Shown piece after piece: positions 1 to 6,034 of a stretch of DNA of 13,706 nt (positions within the stretch are counted from its first letter, which is position 1; the number at the start of each line of letters is the position of its first letter). The stretch is from NCBI GenBank assembly GCA_035545535.1, contig DASZYF010000178.1:1-13706 (forward strand). Reading direction: 5' to 3'. The notes under the pieces were generated by a model, which saw only the letters and a program-made list of their open reading frames with translations, was not told where the DNA came from and ran no database searches. Made by a program: the position numbers and the translations under genes. Source of the stretch: DASZYF01 sp035545535 (GTDB taxonomy: Bacteria > Actinomycetota > Actinomycetes > Mycobacteriales > CAJCIY01).

Positions 1-780
1 GGACACCGGCGGTGCGGGCGCCGGCGTGGACGGCGTCGTGCGCGCCGGCGCCGTCGCGGTGGCCGCGGCGTGGTGCGGAGACGGCGAGCTGCTCGGGGTG
101 CCGACGCCCAGCGTCAACGCGATGGTCGGCGGGCCGGGGACGCCCGGCAGGTCGCCGGCCGACGCCGCGCGGTCGTGCGCGGAGAACGCGACGTGCCAGG
201 TGTCCGACTGCGCCTTGATGTCCGGCAGCAGCGCCAGGCTCACGCCGCCGCCCTCGAGCGTGTCGATGAGCGTGGAGATGTCGGCGGTCAGCACCGGCGG
301 CTTCACGGGAGTGGCGCCCGGCGCACTGCCGGCGACGTAGGTCATCGAGACCGACGTCTCGCAGTTGGGCACCGGCGGCACCTCGTAGGAGCCGGCGACC
401 TCGGGGATCGTCTCCTCGGTGGTGCAGACCTTCACCGTGGCGTCCTGCGGCGTGAGCGAGCCGTCGGTGACGGTGACGGTGTCGAGCGGGATCGTGAGCG
501 CCGCCTTGGTGACGCGCGCGCCGGTGGGCAGCGCCGCCGGCGTGATGTACGTGCGCGCCTTCTCCATGCCGGCGGTGACGGCGATGTGCATGATCCCGGC
601 GCCGTAGGGGTCCTGCGCCGGCGGGTGCACCGGCAGGACGCAGCCGAGCTGCTGCGGGCACAGCGGGTCCGGCTGGTACCAGCCCTCGGCGGTGATCGGC
701 AGCGTCGTGGTGCTCGCGGCGGCGGCCGGCTTGGCGACATGGATCGGCTGCAGCAACGCGAGGATCAGGGCGAGGATCAC
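1..780 (-). CDS. Secreted protein, possible DNRLRE-like domain (partial, C-terminus beyond left edge)
   Basis: Open reading frame of 260 codons without a stop, running off the left edge. I chose the GTG at 780 because it overlaps the preceding stop as GTGA (777-780) and has a purine-rich GGGGGAGAG site just upstream (complement of 785-793). Residues 1-20 are a hydrophobic signal sequence that lacks the usual basic N-region, with likely cleavage in the Ala-rich stretch near 18-23. Residues about 35-225 form one beta-rich domain: a TYITPAALPTGARVTKAALT segment (92-111), a cysteine pair region (158, 180), a Gly-Val-Ser-Leu-Ala-Leu strand and a final PPTIALTLGV strand. That order resembles DNRLRE / TGF-propeptide-like surface domains, but I cannot confirm it. 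The tail from about 228 is a Ser/Thr/Pro/Ala-rich linker, as expected before a wall or membrane anchor. It is the last visible gene of the Liv-type transporter operon. Function unknown; the export prediction is good, the domain call weak. Confidence 0.72.
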   Translation of the reverse strand, partial: MILALILALLQPIHVAKPAAAASTTTLPITAEGWYQPDPLCPQQLGCVLPVHPPAQDPYGAGIMHIAVTAGMEKARTYITPAALPTGARVTKAALTIPLDTVTVTDGSLTPQDATVKVCTTEETIPEVAGSYEVPPVPNCETSVSMTYVAGSAPGATPVKPPVLTADISTLIDTLEGGGVSLALLPDIKAQSDTWHVAFSAHDRAASAGDLPGVPGPPTIALTLGVGTPSSSPSPHHAAATATAPARTTPSTPAPAPPVS

Positions 781-1145
781 GTGGCTCTCCCCCGCGGCTT
801 CGCGGTGGCCTTCCGCACCGCGCGGCGCGCTGCCTCCCGCACGGCGGGGGTCACGGGACGGTCGCGCAGCGCCTGCACCAGCGCGCTGGCGGCGTCGAGC
901 ACGCGCTCCTCGTCGTGCTTGGCCTGGGCCTCGAGCCGGCGCCCGACCTGCACGACCAGCAGTGCGCAGCCCACGATCACGAGCGCGATGCCGACGAGCC
1001 CGCCGCTGATGACGGCGGGGATCTGGTCGTAGACCTTCAGCGTGCGCGCGACGACGCGCTTGCCCAGCGCGATGGCGACGAAGCCGAGGACGATCAGTGC
1101 CACGCTCGTGATCGCTGCGGGCACGATCGGGTCGCGCCGCTTCAC
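777..1145 (-). CDS. Small two-helix membrane protein B, paralog of the upstream neighbour
   Basis: This encodes 122 residues. The start is GTG at 1145, inside a GTGA overlap (1142-1145) with the previous gene and preceded by a GAGGG ribosome site (complement of 1152-1156) with a 6-nt spacer. Two transmembrane helices are visible at about residues 8-29 and 42-67. They are followed by a charged heptad-like segment (68-95) and a very basic C-terminal tail rich in Arg, Lys and Ala (102-122). The second helix has GLVGIALVIVG, nearly the same as GLTGIGLVIVG in the neighbour encoded at 1142-1501, so the two genes are diverged tandem duplicates. I recognise no named family. The topology suggests a helical hairpin with a cytoplasmic coiled coil, able to form oligomers or pair with its paralog. 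Its place between the ABC fusion gene and the secreted-protein gene suggests a role with one of them; this is inference. Confidence 0.82.
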   Translation of the reverse strand: MKRRDPIVPAAITSVALIVLGFVAIALGKRVVARTLKVYDQIPAVISGGLVGIALVIVGCALLVVQVGRRLEAQAKHDEERVLDAASALVQALRDRPVTPAVREAARRAVRKATAKPRGRAT

Positions 1146-1501
1146 GGCTGGCCCTCGACGAGGGTGCGCAGCTCCGAGAGCAGCTCGTGCAGCTCCTCCG
1201 AGCGCTCCCGGCGGGCAGCCGCATCGCGCTGCTTCGCATCGAGCGCGACGAACGTGAGGCCGACGATGACGAGCCCGATGCCGGTGAGCCCCGCGCTCAT
1301 GAACCACGGCATCTGCTTGCCGACGTTCGTCAGCCCGGCGGTCTCCCCCCACGCGACGACGAGGAGCACGAAGCCGGCGACGACGAACAGCAGGCCCGTC
1401 AGCGTGCCGATGTGCGGCACGGCGCGCACCCGCGCACCGAGGCGGACCAGCGCGTTCCGCCGGGACACGACGACGGGCAGCGTGGCGGCGGGTTCGGTCA
1501 C
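1142..1501 (-). CDS. Small two-helix membrane protein A with C-terminal coiled coil
   Basis: This encodes 119 residues. The GTG start at 1501 lies in a GTGA overlap (1498-1501) with the stop of the Liv fusion gene, and a GGGAG site (complement of 1508-1512) sits 6 nt upstream. After a short N-terminal region with several arginines (14-26) there are two transmembrane helices at about 31-51 and 66-87. A strongly charged Arg/Glu/Leu segment (88-115) follows and should form an amphipathic helix or coiled coil. Helix 2 and the segment before it (MPWFMSAGLTGIGLVIVG) align with the next gene's product (IPAVISGGLVGIALVIVG), showing paralogy. It is not a LivH/LivM fragment and has no enzymatic motif. 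I do not recognise the family. A structural or accessory membrane subunit linked to the transporter or to the secreted protein downstream is a reasonable guess only. Confidence 0.85.
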   Translation of the reverse strand: MTEPAATLPVVVSRRNALVRLGARVRAVPHIGTLTGLLFVVAGFVLLVVAWGETAGLTNVGKQMPWFMSAGLTGIGLVIVGLTFVALDAKQRDAAARRERSEELHELLSELRTLVEGQP

Positions 1502-4473
1502 GGGGTGCTCCCGGCGAGGACGTGCGGCTTCTTCGGACGGCGCGGCTTCTGACCCGGCTCGGGCGCGACGGTGCCGGAGCGCTCGATCGCGGTGAGCGAG
1601 CCGCCGAGGTAGGACTCGACGACGCGCGGGTCACTGCGCACGATCTCCGGCGCGCCGGTCGCGATCACCTCACCCTCCGCCATGCACACGATGCGGTCCG
1701 AGATCTCCATGATGAGCGGGATGTCGTGCTCGATCACGACGAGCGTCAGGCCGAGGTCGGCCTTCAGCTGCAGCAGCAGCGCACCGAGCGCCTCGGTCTC
1801 GCGCTGCGCGACGCCGCTGGCCGGCTCGTCGAGCAGCAGCACCTCCGGCTCGAGCCCGACGAGGCAGGCGATCTCGGTGATGCGACGCGTCCCGGTCGAC
1901 AGCGTCTGGATCTGCGCCGATCGGTAGCGGTCCAGGCCCATGTGGTGGACGAGCTCACGGGCGAGCTTCTCCTTGTTGCGCTCCTGCCCGCGAAAGCCGG
2001 CGATGGCGGTGAACAGCCGCGTCGGGTGACGCCGCTCGAGCGAGAGCTGCACGCACTCGAGCACCGTCATCGTGGGGAAGAGCGCGGCGTCCTGGAAGCT
2101 GCGGATGAGCCCCTGCTTCGCCCGGGCCTCGGGTCCGAGCTGCGTGACGTCCTTGCCGTGGTAGCGCACGGTTCCGGCGTCGACCCGGGTGAACCCGGCG
2201 AGCAGCTCGAAGGTGGTCGTCTTCCCGGCGCCGTTGGGGCCGATGAGGCCGAGCGTCTCGCCGCGCTGCACCTGGAACGACACGCCCCGCACCGCGCGCA
2301 CACCGCCGAAGCTCTTGACGAGCCCGCTCGCCTCGAGCACCGGACCACCGCCGCGCCGCACGCGGGCCGGGCGCAACGCCGCCGGGTGCTCGCCCTCCAC
2401 GTGGAAGTCCTGCTCGGCCTCGGCCGCCCCGCTGCCGGACTCGGTGAGGTACGCGGCCTCGACGTCGACGCCCGCCCGGCGGCCGAGCGCCTTGACGATG
2501 CGGTCGCGCACGGGCGCGACCCACTGCGCCATGCCACCCGGGAAGTACATGATGATGAGCAGCTGGCCGAGCGCGGTGGCGGCGAGCCCGAAGCTGTCGA
2601 GGTGCGTGAAGCTCACGCCGAAGATGACGATGGCGCCGAGGATCGGACCGGACAGGATCGACAACCCGCCGATCACGACCATCTCCATGATCTGGATGGA
2701 GACGGTGGTCGGGTAGGCCGTGTTGCTCACGAGCGCGAGCGAGTGCGCGTACATCGCGCCGCCCACACCCGCGATGAAGCCGGCGAGCGCGAAGCCCTGC
2801 AGCTTCACCACGGTGGCGCGGATCGTGAACGCGCGGGCGGCGTCCTCGTTGTCGCGCACGGCGACGAGCAGGCGCCCGGTGCCGCCGCTCCACACGTTGC
2901 GGGACAGCAGCATCGCGACGACGAGCACCAGGAGGCCGACGTAGTAGTACGCCCGGCCGGTGTCGAGCGCATGACCGAACACGATCGGGCGGCCCGGGTC
3001 CACCCCGCGCGGGCCGAGCACCCACCTCTGCTGGATCAGCCAGTCCGGCACGAGGAGCGCGAACGCGAGCGTCGTGACGGTGAGCAGCAGACCGCGCGAG
3101 CGCAGCGCGGGCAGGCCGAGCACCACGCTGACCGCCGCGGCGGCGAGACCGGCGTAGACGAAGCCTTCGACGTAGCTGCCCGTGCGGTAGACGACCTGGT
3201 AGCTGACGACGCCGCCGATCGCCGCGATGCCGAACTGGCCGAGCGAGAGCTGGCCGGCCAACCCCGTCACGATGCCGGCCGAGAACCCGACCACGACGTA
3301 GCCGAAGATCGCGGTCATCTTCACGCTGTTGCTGTTGCTCATCACCGCCGGGAGCAGCGCCAGCACCGCGAGCACGATCAAGGCCGTGGCGGGGCCGAGC
3401 GCGCGCACGGCCCACAGCTGGCGCAGCCGGACGGGGATCGGGGCGATCGCCTGGACCGCGGCCCAGGAGCCCTTCTCCTCGCCGCGGCCCACCCGCTGCC
3501 GCTGCAGCAGGAGCGCGCCGACGATGACGGCGAAGATGACGGCTTCGACGACGCCGGCGTTCGGGTAGTTGTAGCTCACGAGGCTCTCGACGGCGCCGAG
3601 CACGACTCCCGCGACCAGGGCTAGGGGGATGCTGCTCATGCGGGCGACGACCGCGCACACGAGGGCCTTGAGCAGCAGGCTCGGACCGAACGCATCGATC
3701 TGGTTGAACGATCCGGTCGGCGCGACGAGGATCGCGGTGAGCGCGGCCATCATCCCGGCGATGCCCCACGCCAGCGAGGACATGCGCCCGGCGAAGATGC
3801 CGGCCATGCGCGCCGCCTCGGGGTTGGACGCGGCGCAGCGCAGCGCGATGCCGTAGCGGCTGTAGCGCAGGAACAACGCCACCGCGATGGCTACCGCGGG
3901 GCAGAGGAAGAACATCGCGAAGTAGGACTCGGTGATGTACAGGGCCCCGAGGTGGAAGGTCGGCATGCCGGCCGGTTTGGGGAAGGTGATCGCCGCCCCG
4001 GCCTTGGGGTTGATGACCAGGCCGAGCAGCGCGAGGAACTGCCCGACGCCGAGCGTGGCGACGACGCTCATGACGAGCGGCGCCCTGCGCAGGCGGCGCA
4101 CGACGATCGCCTCCGCGCCGGCCCCGGCCACCCCGGCGATCAGCAGGACCGGGGGCAGGGCGATCCAGTACGGGATGTGGAGGGTGTGCACCGCGAGTGG
4201 GAAGAGCGCGGCTGCGAACGCCCCGATGTTGCCGTGGGCGAAGTTGATGATCCGGTTCGTCCGGTAGATGAGGACGAGCCCGACGCCGAGCAACCCGTAG
4301 GTCATGCCGGTGACGAGACCCAGGATCGTCTGCGGGAACGGCGACTCCCAATGCCCGCTCGCGTTCGCGGAGATGTGCAGCAGGTGCGGCAGGACGAGCA
4401 CGTCGACGAGGTAGAGCGCGCCGATGACGCCGACGACGGCCGCGACCGGGCGCGTGCGCTCGGTGAGCTTCAC
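1498..4473 (-). CDS. LivH-LivM-LivG fusion: branched-chain amino acid-type ABC permease/permease/ATPase
   Basis: A single 991-residue protein joins three subunits that are separate in the classical Liv system. Residues about 45-325 are a LivH-type permease (NRIINFAHGNIGAFAA at 73-88). Residues about 355-660 are a LivM-type permease (GLAGQLSLGQFG at 404-415, AVRDNEDAAR at 538-547). Residues about 661-709 are a charged linker, and 711-958 are the LivG-type ATPase. The ATPase shows Walker A GPNGAGKT (745-752), Q-loop Gln794, a signature LSTGT (858-862) instead of canonical LSGGQ, Walker B VLLLDEP (878-884) and switch His916. It should import amino acids or other small carboxylate or amide solutes across the cell membrane together with the LivF-type ATPase encoded just upstream and a lipoprotein receptor not present in this operon. 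The GTG start at 4473 lies in a GTGA overlap with that gene; longer starts would run back into it. The substrate cannot be inferred; Liv-like systems in actinomycetes serve many compounds. Confidence 0.95.
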   Translation of the reverse strand: MKLTERTRPVAAVVGVIGALYLVDVLVLPHLLHISANASGHWESPFPQTILGLVTGMTYGLLGVGLVLIYRTNRIINFAHGNIGAFAAALFPLAVHTLHIPYWIALPPVLLIAGVAGAGAEAIVVRRLRRAPLVMSVVATLGVGQFLALLGLVINPKAGAAITFPKPAGMPTFHLGALYITESYFAMFFLCPAVAIAVALFLRYSRYGIALRCAASNPEAARMAGIFAGRMSSLAWGIAGMMAALTAILVAPTGSFNQIDAFGPSLLLKALVCAVVARMSSIPLALVAGVVLGAVESLVSYNYPNAGVVEAVIFAVIVGALLLQRQRVGRGEEKGSWAAVQAIAPIPVRLRQLWAVRALGPATALIVLAVLALLPAVMSNSNSVKMTAIFGYVVVGFSAGIVTGLAGQLSLGQFGIAAIGGVVSYQVVYRTGSYVEGFVYAGLAAAAVSVVLGLPALRSRGLLLTVTTLAFALLVPDWLIQQRWVLGPRGVDPGRPIVFGHALDTGRAYYYVGLLVLVVAMLLSRNVWSGGTGRLLVAVRDNEDAARAFTIRATVVKLQGFALAGFIAGVGGAMYAHSLALVSNTAYPTTVSIQIMEMVVIGGLSILSGPILGAIVIFGVSFTHLDSFGLAATALGQLLIIMYFPGGMAQWVAPVRDRIVKALGRRAGVDVEAAYLTESGSGAAEAEQDFHVEGEHPAALRPARVRRGGGPVLEASGLVKSFGGVRAVRGVSFQVQRGETLGLIGPNGAGKTTTFELLAGFTRVDAGTVRYHGKDVTQLGPEARAKQGLIRSFQDAALFPTMTVLECVQLSLERRHPTRLFTAIAGFRGQERNKEKLARELVHHMGLDRYRSAQIQTLSTGTRRITEIACLVGLEPEVLLLDEPASGVAQRETEALGALLLQLKADLGLTLVVIEHDIPLIMEISDRIVCMAEGEVIATGAPEIVRSDPRVVESYLGGSLTAIERSGTVAPEPGQKPRRPKKPHVLAGSTP

Positions 4474-5918
4474 GATCGGGCCCCGACCTTCGCGCGGCCC
4501 TTGGTCGCACCCTCGAGGAACACGGCGCGGAGCAGGTCTCCGCGCCCGAGCAGCTCCTTCGCCGGGCCGTCGAAGCGCATCTGCCCCTTCTCCATGAAGT
4601 AGGCGTGGTCCACCAGCGACAGCGCGATGTTCACCGACTGCTCGACGAGCACGACCGCGGTGCCCTCCGCGTTGATCTGGCGCACCATGTCCAGGAGCTG
4701 GCCGACGATCACCGGGGCCAGCCCGAGTGAGAGCTCGTCGATGAGCAGCAGCTTCGGGCGCAGCATGAGCGCCTTCGACAGCCCGAGCATCTGCTGCTCG
4801 CCGCCGGACAGGGTGGATGCCAGCGACGTGCGCCGCTCGGCCAGGCGCGGGAACGCGGCCAGGCACCGGTCGATGCCTTCCTCGACCGCCTTCTTGCCGG
4901 CGCCGAGGGTGAACCCGAAGCCGCGCAGGTTGTCGATGACGTTGAGCTGGCCGAAGACGGCGCGCCCACCCGGGATCTGGGTGATGCCGAGGTCGACCCG
5001 GCGCTCGGCGTCGAGGTAGGTGATGTCGTGCCCGGCGAGCCGGACCGTGCCGGACTGCGGCAGGCCGATGCCGGAGACGACCTTCAGCAGCGTCGACTTG
5101 CCGGCCCCGTTCGTGCCGAGCAGCGCGACCATCTCGCCTTCATCGACGGTGAAGTCGACGTCGAACAGCACCTGCAGCTGGCCGTAGGAGAAGTTGACGC
5201 CGCGCACGGCGAGCAGGGGGATGCGCTCGCCCGCGGCCCGGCTGGCCACGATCGCTTCCTCGTCGGCGATCTCGGCGTCCTTGCGGGCGATGTCGGCCTC
5301 GACGGTCTGCGTCGCCCGGCGCATGAGCAGGGCGGCGATCACGCCGAACGGGATGAAGAACGCGATCGCTCCGCCCGCACCGACGCGGTTCTGCAGGGCG
5401 ACGACGATCGCCAGGCCGATGAGGAAGCCGGGCAGGACCAGCAGCACCTCGACGACGAGCACGTGCGCCTTGTGCTTGGGGTCGACGATGCCCTGCAGCA
5501 CCGACTGCAGGCCGCGGTTGGCGACCGCGAACACGGCCTGGCCGAGCGTCAGCACGACGAGGAACGCCGTCAGAGCGTGCATCCAGCCGCTGACCCCGAC
5601 GACGGCCAGGCCGACGGCGACGAGCACGCAGGCCTGCTCGACCGCGCGGACGGGACCGGCCGCGAACGTGGCGTCGAGGCGCTTGCCCACCACCGCGCTC
5701 GGGATGAAGGCGACCACCACGACGGCGCCGATGTAGGCGAGGGACCACCAGAAGCCGATGCCGAACTGCTTGCCCAGGTAGCTCGAGATCAGCTTCTGCA
5801 GCGGCCCGAGCACGATGCCCACGCACAGGAGGCCCCCGGACAGCCGCTGGATGGTCCGGATGAACAGCAGCCGCCGGACCACCTCGAAGAACCCGAGCTC
5901 GGCGCCGCTGTCCTGCAC
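4470..5918 (-). CDS. Half-MFS membrane domain fused to LivF-type ABC ATPase
   Basis: This encodes 482 residues from the GTG at 5918. An in-frame GTG at 5999 would add 27 residues. I prefer 5918 because a TACCGT box lies exactly 6 nt upstream and neither start has a Shine-Dalgarno site. Residues about 27-199 contain six hydrophobic helices, introduced by GFFEVVRRLLFIRT (9-22), and look like the C-terminal half of a major facilitator transporter. A charged linker (200-232) leads to a LivF ATPase (235-482). It has Walker A GTNGAGKST (268-276), Q-loop Gln314, signature LSGGEQQ (370-376), Walker B LLLIDE (390-395) followed by LSLGLAP, and EQ (426-427) where most ABC ATPases have EH, which is normal for LivF. 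It should pair with the LivG domain of the next gene to power uptake. The membrane half may anchor it or be a relic; full 12-helix MFS-LivF fusions occur in actinobacteria as far as I recall. Confidence 0.9.
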   Translation of the reverse strand: MQDSGAELGFFEVVRRLLFIRTIQRLSGGLLCVGIVLGPLQKLISSYLGKQFGIGFWWSLAYIGAVVVVAFIPSAVVGKRLDATFAAGPVRAVEQACVLVAVGLAVVGVSGWMHALTAFLVVLTLGQAVFAVANRGLQSVLQGIVDPKHKAHVLVVEVLLVLPGFLIGLAIVVALQNRVGAGGAIAFFIPFGVIAALLMRRATQTVEADIARKDAEIADEEAIVASRAAGERIPLLAVRGVNFSYGQLQVLFDVDFTVDEGEMVALLGTNGAGKSTLLKVVSGIGLPQSGTVRLAGHDITYLDAERRVDLGITQIPGGRAVFGQLNVIDNLRGFGFTLGAGKKAVEEGIDRCLAAFPRLAERRTSLASTLSGGEQQMLGLSKALMLRPKLLLIDELSLGLAPVIVGQLLDMVRQINAEGTAVVLVEQSVNIALSLVDHAYFMEKGQMRFDGPAKELLGRGDLLRAVFLEGATKGRAKVGARS

Positions 5919-5924
5919 CAGCCG

Positions 5925-5930
5925 ACGGTA
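5925..5930 (-). promoter_or_regulatory. -10 box, leaderless-type promoter of the Liv-type operon
   Basis: Read leftward the sequence is TACCGT, followed by CGGCTG and then GTG at 5918. The 6-nt gap puts the expected transcription start on the start codon, as in leaderless actinobacterial mRNAs. I see no -35 consensus. Confidence 0.55.
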
Positions 5931-5942
5931 TGGGGAGCCGGA

Positions 5943-5983
5943 CCGCTCCGGAGTGTCCGAACACCACCACGTGCCCGCTCCGG
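5943..5983. repeat. Direct repeat CCGCTCCGG x2 around an imperfect palindrome; candidate operator
   Basis: CCGCTCCGG occurs at 5943-5951 and again at 5975-5983, 32 bp apart, about three helical turns, so both copies face the same side of the DNA. Between them is GTGT-CCGA-ACAC (5953-5964). Relative to the predicted leftward start at 5918 the repeats lie near -25 to -33 and -57 to -65, suitable for regulator binding. Which protein binds is unknown; the divergent PucR-type product is the obvious candidate. Confidence 0.45.
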
Positions 5984-6034
5984 CATGTGGGAAGTCCACC
6001 CCCGCGGTGCGGAGATAGGGGGCACCCTGGACCC

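Larger units (their letters stand above)
5919..6034. promoter_or_regulatory. Divergent control region between the Liv-type operon and the PucR-type regulator
   Basis: This 116-bp gap separates two divergent starts (5918 leftward, 6035 rightward). It holds a leftward -10-like box, a weak rightward one (CACCCT, 6023-6028, 6 nt before ATG), a 9-bp direct repeat and an imperfect palindrome. If the longer 5999 start of the left gene were used, most of it would be coding. PucR/CdaR regulators commonly act on nearby genes, so joint control of both units is plausible. Confidence 0.6.

Noticed and set aside
858..862. Possible inactive LivG ATPase (residues 858-862 of the Liv fusion protein, given as residue numbers)
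   Set aside because: The signature is altered to LSTGT, but the Walker motifs, Q-loop and switch histidine are intact, and LivG proteins often deviate at this motif.
1522..3624. 700-codon plus-strand open frame antisense to the Liv fusion gene
   Set aside because: It is a shadow of the GC-rich codon pattern: very rich in Arg, Asp, Glu and His, without domains or hydrophobic segments, while the opposite strand encodes intact permease and ATPase motifs.
4474..4866. 131-residue N-terminal extension of the Liv fusion gene
   Set aside because: It lies in the wrong frame of the LivF gene and is Arg/Ala/Pro-rich noise. The GTG at 4473 gives the standard overlap and starts right before the LivH-type sequence.
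5919..5999. 27-residue extension of the half-MFS/LivF protein from GTG 5999
   Set aside because: It has no ribosome site or -10 box at a suitable distance. The GTG at 5918 has TACCGT 6 nt upstream, and the extension resembles no MFS or LivF sequence.
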